Of a DNA stretch of 64,000 bases, positions 29,877 through 38,916 are shown piece after piece (the first letter of the stretch is position 1; every line of letters begins with the position of its first letter). The translations under genes and the position numbers were made by a program. Location of the stretch: positions 38,783 through 102,782 of the forward strand of contig CANRKG010000001.1 in assembly GCA_947631155.1 (NCBI GenBank), read 5' to 3'. Below the pieces are notes generated by a model that saw nothing but the letters and a program-made list of their open reading frames with translations, was not told the origin of the DNA and did no database searches. Source of the DNA: an uncultured Bacilli bacterium. GTDB taxonomy: Bacteria > Bacillota_I > Bacilli_A > RF39 > UBA660.

Positions 29877-30917
29877 TTATTTTTTGTTTTTTTGAAATGT
29901 TTTAGCTATTTTTTCTTCTGTTTCTTTAATTATATCTTTATTTGGATCTATTATTTCTACATTTGTTAAATTAGCACCATATTCTTTTGCTTTTTTTGCT
30001 TTATCTAAATCCATTATTGCTCCTTTACTTCCTGTGAAGTCTGCACCCTCAACAATAACATTATCAAATGAACCATATATTTCTACGTTTGCTAGTTTTG
30101 TTCCACGTAAACTTTTATTCCATAATTGTTGTAGATTTATTTCTGCTCCTTCACTTCCTGTGAAATCTGCATATTCAACATTAACATAGTCAAAGGCATA
30201 AGAAGGCCTAGCGATTAATACATCCGTTAATTTTGTTCCACATAAACTTCTATTTTTTACTTCATATGGAACTATATTTGCTCCCCAACTTCCAGTAAAA
30301 TCTGCTTTTTGAACATCAACACCATCGAATGAACCTTTTATTCCCGCATCTGTTAATATTGTTCCATATAAACTTTTATTTTTTACTTTTTGAGGATCTA
30401 TTACTCCTCCCTTACTTCCAGTAAAATTTGTTTCTTGAACATCAACATCGTCGAACCTAGCTTGAGCACCCAAGAAACTTCTTAGTTCTACATTTGCTAA
30501 TTTGGCTCTAGCTAATGATTTACAAAATACTTCTTGTGGATCTATTATTGCTCCTTTGCTTCCCGTAAAGTCTGTTTCTATTACAGAAACACCATCGAAT
30601 GAACCTATTATTTCTACACCCATTAATTTTGTGCCGCGTAAACTTTTACCCCATATTGTTTGAGGATTTATTATTACTCCTTTACTTCCTGTGAAATCTA
30701 CTCTTCCAACATCAATATCATCAAATGATACATTACTTAAATCTAATAATTTCCATAAATTGTCTGGTAAAGCAAATTTTTTACCTTCAAAAAGTATTTT
30801 CTGTAATATTTCTTTATTTATATCTAGATTTATATGGTCTTTTCCTCCACTTTCTTTATACTCTCTTAATCCTTCAATTACTGAATCCCTTAATTCTTTT
30901 ATGCCTTTATTTTCCAT
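29877..30917 (-). CDS. 42-aa repeat protein, pentapeptide-repeat-like (copy 2)
   Basis: Six repeats plus FALPDNLWKLLDLSNVSFDD head shared with 8769-9776. Confidence 0.8.
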   Translation of the reverse strand: MENKGIKELRDSVIEGLREYKESGGKDHINLDINKEILQKILFEGKKFALPDNLWKLLDLSNVSFDDIDVGRVDFTGSKGVIINPQTIWGKSLRGTKLMGVEIIGSFDGVSVIETDFTGSKGAIIDPQEVFCKSLARAKLANVELRSFLGAQARFDDVDVQETNFTGSKGGVIDPQKVKNKSLYGTILTDAGIKGSFDGVDVQKADFTGSWGANIVPYEVKNRSLCGTKLTDVLIARPSYAFDYVNVEYADFTGSEGAEINLQQLWNKSLRGTKLANVEIYGSFDNVIVEGADFTGSKGAIMDLDKAKKAKEYGANLTNVEIIDPNKDIIKETEEKIAKTFQKNKK

Positions 30918-31053
30918 AAGTTTTTCCCCCTTTAAAAATTGTATCCATATTATAATAAAATTTAACACTAAACATATACTGGTTATATTATTATTTATTT
31001 TCTTTTTGTATTTATCTTTTAAAGCATCTTTATTTTTTATTAAGTATACTTTT

Positions 31054-31188
31054 TTATTTTGATAAATAGCCGCCTTCTTTAAATTGATTTGTCTTTTGAT
31101 TAGCTAGTCTAGACTGTATTACTTTAGGTGTATGAACTATCTGTTTTATTAGAAAGTCTACATATAGCTATTTTTCATTTTGTGACAT
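31054..31188 (-). pseudogene. Putative degenerate small ORF with in-frame TAG at codon 7
   Basis: Minus strand reads MSQNEK*LYVDFLIKQIVHTPKVIQSRLANQKTNQFKEGGYLSK*; A7G7 tract upstream. Confidence 0.35.
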
Positions 31189-31296
31189 CGAAATTTCCCC
31201 CCCTTTTTTTCATTTGATTGTTCATATTATATCTCAAATAGCTATATAAGTATAATACATATTTCTTATGTTGCTATAACTTTTAGTTATATCTAA

Positions 31297-32175
31297 TTAG
31301 TCTGTAATTAATTTTATAAATTTATCTAATACTAAATTTTGATTATTTGGATTATAGAACAATCCTAAATATTTTTCTCTTAAAGGTATATCAATATCTA
31401 GTTTAAATAATTTTCCATTTTCTAATTCTTCTTTTATACCTTCTTCATCTAACATACCGATACCAAAACCAGTTAATGTAAAATCTTTAATTAAGGTATT
31501 ACTTCCAAATTCCATTTCTGGATTTAATTTTATCTTATTCTTATAACAATATTCATCAATTCTATTTCTATTTATAGTACCTTTATCTAATAAAAGCAAT
31601 GGTAATTTTTCTAAATCTTTATTTAATAGTTTTTTATTTTTATAATTTATATACTTTTCATTTGCTGCAAAACAATTATGAAAACTAGTTAATTTAATAA
31701 ATTTACAATTCTCAGGTATTTCAGCAGGCATATGTGTAAATACTACATCTACTAATCCCAATTGATATTTTTTTATTAAATCCGTATTATCTGTTAATAA
31801 CTTAATCTTTATATTTGGATATTTATTATGGAAATCAATTATATGTGGCATTAAAAATTCATCCATGATTGCTCTACTTACCCCAATAGTTAATGTTCCT
31901 GATTGTATATTTAATCTTGATTTAACATCAGATTCAACTGATTCTATTAGTGTTAAAGCATTTTCAACTTTTTTATAAATTATATTTCCTATTTCAGTTA
32001 GTTTAACACCATTATTAGTTCTTTTAAAAAGTTGTATATTCATTTGATTTTCAAGAGTTTTTATTGATTTACTAACCGCTGGTTGACTTATCATCAATTC
32101 CTCTGCTGCTCGTGAAATATTTTTATTTTTAGCTACATAATAAAATACTTTATATAAATCAAGATTAATATTCAT
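31297..32175 (-). CDS. LysR-family transcriptional regulator
   Basis: N-terminal HTH KNISRAAEELMISQPAVSKSIKTLENQM and substrate-binding domain. Confidence 0.95.
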   Translation of the reverse strand: MNINLDLYKVFYYVAKNKNISRAAEELMISQPAVSKSIKTLENQMNIQLFKRTNNGVKLTEIGNIIYKKVENALTLIESVESDVKSRLNIQSGTLTIGVSRAIMDEFLMPHIIDFHNKYPNIKIKLLTDNTDLIKKYQLGLVDVVFTHMPAEIPENCKFIKLTSFHNCFAANEKYINYKNKKLLNKDLEKLPLLLLDKGTINRNRIDEYCYKNKIKLNPEMEFGSNTLIKDFTLTGFGIGMLDEEGIKEELENGKLFKLDIDIPLREKYLGLFYNPNNQNLVLDKFIKLITD

Positions 32176-32424
32176 ATCAATACCCTTCCTTTTACTACAT
32201 TCAAATATATATTTTATTTAATTTATTAGTAACATTATTGTATTAATTTGTAAAGAAAAAATTTTTATAAATAGTTGTTTTTTTTAATAAGGATTATAAC
32301 AACAAGAGCCTTTATTGAGAATTTAAAATAATAGTACAAATTACTTATCTTTTTACCCATAGATAAAATAAAAATTAAACCAAGAAAACATATCTTATGG
32401 TATACTAAAATTAGTGGTGATAAT

Positions 32425-32799
32425 ATGCAAGTAAAAGAAATTAATGTCTTAGTATTAGCTTATCTAGGAGATACAATATATGAAGATTATATTAGAAAAT
32501 ATTTAATAGCTAAAGGTCTAAATAATGTTGACAAACTACAGAAAGAAGCAGTTAAATATGTTAGTGCAAAAAGCCAAGCTCAATATTTAAAAGAGTTAAT
32601 AGATAATAATTATTTAACTGAAGAAGAAATTGATGTTGTTAAAAGAGCAAGAAACTGTAAGGTTAATTCACATCCTAAAAATTGTGATATTATAACATAT
32701 AAAAAAGCCACTGGTTTAGAGGCTTTAATTGGTTATTTAGAATTAAAAAAAGAAACAACAAGAATAAAACAAATAATGCAACAAATATTGGAGGTTTAA
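32425..32799 (+). CDS. mrnC: Mini-ribonuclease III
   Basis: AYLGDTIYEDYIRKYL; RARNCKVNSHPKN; ALIGYLEL; synteny. Confidence 0.93.
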   Translation: MQVKEINVLVLAYLGDTIYEDYIRKYLIAKGLNNVDKLQKEAVKYVSAKSQAQYLKELIDNNYLTEEEIDVVKRARNCKVNSHPKNCDIITYKKATGLEALIGYLELKKETTRIKQIMQQILEV

Positions 32800-32800
32800 G

Positions 32801-33496
32801 ATGTTAGTATATGGAAGAAATGTAGCCACAGAATTATTAAAACAATCGAAGAAGATTAAAAAAATATTTTTACAGGATAATTTTAATGATGAAAAAATAA
32901 ATTCTTTATTAGAAAAAGTAAAAATACAACCTAAAATTATGTCAAAAAAACAAATGGATAATTTGGCAGGTGGTGTTCATCAAGGTATAATACTAGATAT
33001 TGAGGACTACCAGTATAAAGATTTAGAAGACATGCTTTCTAAAAATCCAAATTTTATTGTAATATTAGATCATCTTGAAGATCCTCACAATTTTGGTGCT
33101 ATTATTAGAACTTGCGAAGCTGCTGGTGTAAATATGATAATAATCCCAAAAGATAGACAAGCTTTAGTAAACGCTACTGTTATGAAAACTAGTGCAGGAG
33201 CTTTATTAAACGTTAATATAGTTAAAGTAACAAATTTAGCTAATACAATAAAAAGATTAAAAAAAGAAGGTTTTTGGATTGTAGGAACAGATATGGAAGG
33301 AACAAAATATGATGAAATAGATTATGCAGAAAAAACTGCCATAATAATTGGTAATGAAGGATCAGGAATGAGCCAAATTGTCGCAAAAGCTTGTGATTTT
33401 ATTGCGACGATACCTCTTTATGGTCATGTTAATAGTTTAAATGCTTCTGTTTCCGCTGGAATTGTAATATATGAAGTAGTCCGACATAGAAAGTAG
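32801..33496 (+). CDS. rlmB: 23S rRNA (guanosine-2'-O)-methyltransferase RlmB
   Basis: SpoU motifs LDHLEDPHNFGAIIRTCEAAG and LNASVSAGIVIYE. Confidence 0.94.
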   Translation: MLVYGRNVATELLKQSKKIKKIFLQDNFNDEKINSLLEKVKIQPKIMSKKQMDNLAGGVHQGIILDIEDYQYKDLEDMLSKNPNFIVILDHLEDPHNFGAIIRTCEAAGVNMIIIPKDRQALVNATVMKTSAGALLNVNIVKVTNLANTIKRLKKEGFWIVGTDMEGTKYDEIDYAEKTAIIIGNEGSGMSQIVAKACDFIATIPLYGHVNSLNASVSAGIVIYEVVRHRK

Positions 33497-33504
33497 GTAA
33501 TATT

Positions 33505-34122
33505 TTGGACTATAAAAAAATAAATGACTATGAGCAACTATATTTAATTAGCGAAAAAGATGATAATTCTATGGCCGTAATATATGAAAAATATAAGCCG
33601 ATTGTCTCTGCAATTGCAAAAAAATATTATTCAAAAACGAATTATCATTGTGGTGATTTAGACGATTTTATACAAGAAGGATATATTGGGTTAGATAGAG
33701 CTATTAAATCGTTTAAAGAAGGACAAAACGTATTGTTTTATACATTTTCTTTAGTTTGTATTGAAAGACAAATAAAAGGGTTTTGTAGAAGTTGTTTTGC
33801 TTTAAAAAATGAAAATATGATTAATTCGATTTCCATAGAATACGAAATAGAAGATAATTTAAAATTGATGGATTTTATTCCTGATGAAACACCTTGTAAT
33901 AATCCGAATTATTATCTAGATGAAAAAATAGTTTTAGATAAATTAATTCAGTTTAAAAATAATTTACCCTTAAGACAAAGTCTCGTGTTTGAGCTTAGAT
34001 ATAATGGCTTTAAGTATAAAGAAATATCAGCTTTATTAGATATACCGATTAGTTCAGTTGATAATTGTTTACATATTTGTAGACAAAAATTTCAAAAACA
34101 ATTTGTATTTAGTAGCAATTAA
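33505..34122 (+). CDS. sigH: RNA polymerase sigma factor, SigH-like
   Basis: LDDFIQEGYIGLDRAIKSF (region 2), C-terminal HTH; TTG start; mrnC-rlmB-sigH synteny. Confidence 0.8.
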   Translation: MDYKKINDYEQLYLISEKDDNSMAVIYEKYKPIVSAIAKKYYSKTNYHCGDLDDFIQEGYIGLDRAIKSFKEGQNVLFYTFSLVCIERQIKGFCRSCFALKNENMINSISIEYEIEDNLKLMDFIPDETPCNNPNYYLDEKIVLDKLIQFKNNLPLRQSLVFELRYNGFKYKEISALLDIPISSVDNCLHICRQKFQKQFVFSSN

Positions 34123-34171
34123 TTTGTTTTTTTATTTTAATTGGTATAAAATTAAAATAGGTGAGTAGGAT

Positions 34172-34855
34172 ATGAGCATAAAACTATCAGATTGGTTAGA
34201 TAATAACCCTAGTAAAGAAAAAGTTCAAAAATTATTTTATAATATGTCTAAAACAATGCACTTTATACACACTAATGACTATTGTATTAAGAGTTTTAAC
34301 CCTAAGGAGATAGAAATTTTAAATGAACAAAATCTAAATCCTATTCAATATAATACTGTAATAAAAATACCAAAAGAATATAAACAAGAAATCATTAAAG
34401 AAGATATATATAATTTAGCTTTTATTCAAATTAGCATATATTCAAAAATTGATATAAATATCCTTAAACCAATCTTTTTAAAAGAAAATTTTAATTTATT
34501 TAGACAATATTTACCTGAAGAAGATGTTCCTTATTTACAAGGTGTAATTGAAAGAGGTAATACAAGTTATTATTATCAATATGTTAATGTTAATAATAAA
34601 CGCCAGATTGAAAAATTAGAAAATGATTTAAATTCAGAAGGAAATAATTTAGCACATTCAAATTCATATCAAAAAGCTAAATCAACTAGTATTGGGCGAG
34701 CAATGTCTAGTGATATCGATAGAGAGACTAAAAAGCTATATAGTGACTTAACAGATAAAAATCAAGCTGCTTTTATTAGCTGGGTGGTCTTCCCAATCTC
34801 TTTACTTATACTAATAATCATTATAATAGTTATTTTTAAAATTATAAGTTTATGA
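34172..34855 (+). CDS. Hypothetical protein, C-terminal TM anchor
   Basis: 227-aa ORF with RBS, C-terminal hydrophobic helix; no recognised domain. Confidence 0.65.
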   Translation: MSIKLSDWLDNNPSKEKVQKLFYNMSKTMHFIHTNDYCIKSFNPKEIEILNEQNLNPIQYNTVIKIPKEYKQEIIKEDIYNLAFIQISIYSKIDINILKPIFLKENFNLFRQYLPEEDVPYLQGVIERGNTSYYYQYVNVNNKRQIEKLENDLNSEGNNLAHSNSYQKAKSTSIGRAMSSDIDRETKKLYSDLTDKNQAAFISWVVFPISLLILIIIIIVIFKIISL

Positions 34856-34870
34856 TAGGAAGTAATATTT

Positions 34871-36628
34871 ATGAATAAAAAAGAGAGTTTATTAAAAAGA
34901 GTTTATAAAATGCTTAACAAACGCCAAAAAATTAATTTTCTAATCATAATTATTATTATGATAATATCAGCAATATTAAGCCAATTATTACCATTATCAA
35001 TTGGAAAATTAACCGACGATGTTTTAAATCAAGCAAATTTATCCTTTGTTAAAATAATTCCCTTTTTAATATTTATATTGATAGTAACAGTATCTAATGA
35101 GATTATAAAAGTAATCCGTCGAGTAATAGTTGAAGATACTTGTACTAGATGTGAAAAAGATGCTAGAACTAAAGCTATAAACTCATTATTACATGCTCCA
35201 CTACTTTATTTTAAATTAAATATGACTGGAAATATTCATGGTAGACTAAATCGCAGTTTAGAAGGAACCATAAGATTGTTAAAGCTTTTATTTATGGATT
35301 TTGCTCCCGCTATTTTTAGTGGTATTGCTGCGATTGTGGTTATATTTACTAAGTTGCCACTATTTTTATCTGTATTAATGTTATTTGTTATTCCTATAGG
35401 TATAATTATAATATTTAGACAAATATCAACGCAAAAAGGGATTAGAGTAGAATTAATGGAAGAAAAATCTTCTATGGATGGAACAATGGTGGAATTAATA
35501 AACGGTATTGAAGTAATAAGAGTTACAAACAATACAGGGGCTGAAGTGAATAGATTTGCTACTAAATCAGAGTATTTACGAAAAAAAGAAATGAAACATC
35601 ATAAATCTATGGCTTTTTATGATTGTTTAAAATTTATAAATGAAGCTTTATTTACAGTATTAGTAATAGGAATGTCTGCTTATCTAGCCGGAGAAGGAGT
35701 AATAAGTGTAGGTACAGTTTTAACAGCTTATTTATGTTTCACTCAGTTAACGACTCCTTTACGTGAATTACATAGAATCTTTGATGAATTATCAGAATCA
35801 ACTATTTTAGCTAAGGAATATTTTAATATTATAGATTTAGAAAAAGATTTTTCATATAAGCATATAAAAGCTGAAAAAAAAGGAAAAGAATATCCATTAA
35901 TTCATTTAGATAATGTTAATTTTTCATATAAAAATAGTGATAAAAAAGTAATAGATAATCTTAATTTAGATATAAAGCAAGGCGATTTTATAGGAATTGC
36001 AGGACCTTCGGGCTGTGGAAAATCTTCCTTAATAAGACTATTAACAAAATTAGAAAAAAATAATAGTGGACAAATAATTATTGACAATCTTGATATAAAT
36101 AGTTTATCGCGAAAAGATATAGCTAATATGATAGCCTTAGTACCACAAAGCCCCTTTTTAATCGCTGGGACAATTCGAGAAAATATTTGCTATGGCATGA
36201 ATCAACAAATAACAGATAAAGAACTAAAAGCTGCTGCTGCTAAAGCCTATATTGATGATTTTATTGAAAGTTTGCCAGATGGTTATAATACTATTCTTGC
36301 TGAAGGAGGAAATAATCTGTCTGGAGGACAAAGACAACGAATTGCCATTGCTAGAATTTTTTTAAGGAAACCTAAAATCTTAATCTTAGATGAAGCAACT
36401 TCTGCTTTAGATAATACATCTGAAAAATATATTCAAAAGCAAATTGAAAAATTTCAAATTGAAAATAAAATAACTATTATATCTATAGCTCATAGACTGA
36501 CTACTTTAGAAAATTGTGATACAATACTAGTATTTGATCAAGGAAAAATTATACAAAAAGGTCAATACAAGGAATTGATAGAAAATCCTGGAGTATTTCA
36601 AGATATGTATAATGGAAAAATAAAATAA
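34871..36628 (+). CDS. ABC transporter, fused permease/ATPase (exporter type)
   Basis: 6-TM domain; GPSGCGKSSLIRLL; LSGGQRQRIAIAR. Confidence 0.95.
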   Translation: MNKKESLLKRVYKMLNKRQKINFLIIIIIMIISAILSQLLPLSIGKLTDDVLNQANLSFVKIIPFLIFILIVTVSNEIIKVIRRVIVEDTCTRCEKDARTKAINSLLHAPLLYFKLNMTGNIHGRLNRSLEGTIRLLKLLFMDFAPAIFSGIAAIVVIFTKLPLFLSVLMLFVIPIGIIIIFRQISTQKGIRVELMEEKSSMDGTMVELINGIEVIRVTNNTGAEVNRFATKSEYLRKKEMKHHKSMAFYDCLKFINEALFTVLVIGMSAYLAGEGVISVGTVLTAYLCFTQLTTPLRELHRIFDELSESTILAKEYFNIIDLEKDFSYKHIKAEKKGKEYPLIHLDNVNFSYKNSDKKVIDNLNLDIKQGDFIGIAGPSGCGKSSLIRLLTKLEKNNSGQIIIDNLDINSLSRKDIANMIALVPQSPFLIAGTIRENICYGMNQQITDKELKAAAAKAYIDDFIESLPDGYNTILAEGGNNLSGGQRQRIAIARIFLRKPKILILDEATSALDNTSEKYIQKQIEKFQIENKITIISIAHRLTTLENCDTILVFDQGKIIQKGQYKELIENPGVFQDMYNGKIK

Positions 36629-36710
36629 ATTAAGTTGTAGATTTTAATGAATAAGTGAGACTAGTAATCGATAATAAAAAAATCAAATAGATTATTTTAA
36701 ATAATAATGA

Positions 36711-36743
36711 AAAGATATAGTATTCTAAACTATATCTTTTTTA
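36711..36743 (+). terminator. Terminator downstream of ABC transporter
   Basis: AAAGATATAGT-attctaa-ACTATATCTTT then T-rich. Confidence 0.75.
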
Positions 36744-36744
36744 T

Positions 36745-36835
36745 AAAAAAGGCATTTAGTAGTGTTAACTAAATGCCAATCTATATACAGGGGATTTTCA
36801 TTTACTAACATGAATGTTCCCCACTAATATAGTAT
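36745..36835 (-). ncRNA. Candidate minus-strand structured small RNA ending in a rho-independent terminator
   Basis: Minus strand: GGGGA...TCCCC hairpin, then GGCATTTAGT-N7-ACTAAATGCC followed by TTTTTT. Confidence 0.35.
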
Positions 36836-36934
36836 GTAATAAATAATAAAATATACACCTTTTTTTCTAAAGTTATTTATTAGAAAAATATAATTGTGTA
36901 TAATATTAATATATTATGAAAAGGAGCTTGAAAT

Positions 36935-38033
36935 ATGAACGAATCAGAAATAAAAAGAAAGCTAGTTGAATTTAATTTAGAAATAGATGATTTATGGAGG
37001 TCACTTTGACTGTTCTGAAAAGGAAAAACAAATAAATCTTTTAGAGCAAGAGATGAATAAAGTTAATTTTTGGAATAATAAAGAAGAAGCAGAAGAAACT
37101 ATTAGTAGACTTAATAATCTAAAAGAGATAGTTGAACCACTTACAAAAGTAAAAGAAACCATTACTAATAATTTAGAAATAATTTCTCTATTAGAAGAAG
37201 AACCAGATGCAGAGTTATTAGAAAATATAACTAATGATACCCAAGAGCTTGAAACAAAAATTGCTAACTTACAGTTACTATTATTATTAAATGGCAAATA
37301 TGATAGTGAAAATTGTATTGTTGAGATTCATCCTGGTGCTGGGGGAACAGAATCATGTGATTGGGCCTTAATGTTATATAGGATGTATACAAGATGGTGT
37401 GAAAGGAAAAACTATAAAATAGAAATTTTAGATTATCAAGATGGCGATGAAGCCGGTTTAAAAAGTGTTTCTTTCCTTGTTAAAGGTACTAACGCCTATG
37501 GTTATTTAAAAAATGAAAAAGGAATCCATCGACTAGTGCGACTATCTCCTTTTGATTCTAATAATAGAAGACATACATCTTTTGCTTCAATTGAAGTAAC
37601 TCCAGATATCAAAAAAGACATTGATATTATGATTGATGAAAAAGATTTAAAAATAGATGTTTATCGTTCAACAGGCGCAGGAGGACAAGGGGTTAATACA
37701 ACAGATTCAGCGGTAAGAATTACACATTTACCTTCAAAAATAGTTGTAACTTGTCAAAATGAAAGAAGTCAAATCCAAAATAAAGAACATGCTCTTCAGG
37801 TTTTGAAAACAAAGTTGTTATTATTAGAAGAAGACAAACAAGAAAAAGAAATAAATACGATTAAAGGTGAACAAAAAAATATCGATTTTGGTTCACAAAT
37901 TAGAAGTTATATTCTACATCCTTATTCATTAGTTAAAGATCATAGAACAAATGTAGAAACTAGTAATGTAAATAAAGTATTAGATGGAGATATTGATTTA
38001 TTTATAGAAAGCAATTTAAAAAGGGGAATATAA
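36935..38033 (+). CDS. prfB: Peptide chain release factor 2, expressed through programmed +1 frameshift
   Basis: Zero frame MNESEIKRKLVEFNLEIDDLWRSL then TGA at 37007-37009; +1 frame continues DCSEKEKQ... AGGTCACTTTGAC slippery context. Confidence 0.95.
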
Positions 38034-38034
38034 T

Positions 38035-38916
38035 ATGCATTGGTTTAATAATGACAAATTACAATTAATAAAAGATAGAGTTGAAAATAAATATAAAGTA
38101 AAAAGATATATAAAATTTTGTATTGGATGTTTTTTAGTAGCCTTATCATTTAATTTATTTTTAGCACCTAACGATTTAGTTCCAGGAGGAGTTAGTGGTC
38201 TTTCTATTATTTTAAATCATGTATTTAATATTAATAAATCACTTGTTATTTTAATAGCATCACTCCTTTTACTTGTTCTTAGTTATATATATTTAGGCCA
38301 AGAAAAAACCCGAGGCTCAATTTTAGGAAGTCTTTTATTTCCTCTTTTTGTAGAAGCTACCTCTCATATAACGTCTTATATTAATATAGATACTTCACAA
38401 TTATTACTTTCAGCAATTTTTGGGGGATTATTATATGGTTTTGGAGCTGGAATTATTTTTAAGGCTGGATTTACTACTGGAGGAACAGATATTTTAAATC
38501 AAATAGTTTCAAAATATTTTAAAATTGGTTTAGGAAAAAGTATGTTACTATGTGATGGAACTATTGTTATTTTATCAGGAATTGTATTTGGACCCACTAA
38601 ACTTATGTATTCTATTATTATTTTATACTTAATTAGCTATATGTCAGATCGAGTTATATTAGGAATTTCTGATAGTAAAGCCTTTTATATTGTAACTGAT
38701 GAAGAATCAAAAATTAAGGATTATATTATGAAGTACTTAAATCATGGGGTAACTGTTTTTAATGCCAAAGGTGGTTATAAAAAAGAAAGAGAAACTGTCT
38801 TACTATGTGTTTTACCAACTAAAGAATATTATCGTTTAAAAGAAGGTATCAAAGAAATTGACCCTGAAGCATTCTTCGTTGTAACTGACGCATATGAAGT
38901 TTTTGGGGGTGAATAG
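38035..38916 (+). CDS. YitT family membrane protein (DUF2179 C-terminus), copy A
   Basis: NLFLAPNDLVPGGVSGLSII; C-terminal EIDPEAFFVVTDAYEVFGG. Confidence 0.9.
   Translation: MHWFNNDKLQLIKDRVENKYKVKRYIKFCIGCFLVALSFNLFLAPNDLVPGGVSGLSIILNHVFNINKSLVILIASLLLLVLSYIYLGQEKTRGSILGSLLFPLFVEATSHITSYINIDTSQLLLSAIFGGLLYGFGAGIIFKAGFTTGGTDILNQIVSKYFKIGLGKSMLLCDGTIVILSGIVFGPTKLMYSIIILYLISYMSDRVILGISDSKAFYIVTDEESKIKDYIMKYLNHGVTVFNAKGGYKKERETVLLCVLPTKEYYRLKEGIKEIDPEAFFVVTDAYEVFGGE

Noticed and set aside
30691-31062. Plus-strand 123-aa and 64-aa ORFs opposite the repeat protein
   Set aside because: Antisense to a convincing repeat-coding frame; no RBS or domain.
36741-36835. Possible 28-aa peptide MLVNENPLYIDWHLVNTTKCLFYKKDIV on the minus strand
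   Set aside because: Frame runs through the terminator hairpin and lacks a good RBS; more likely structured RNA.
36987-38033. prfB as called in the ORF track
   Set aside because: Starts at an internal ATG upstream of the frameshift in the wrong context; true start is 36935 with +1 frameshift.
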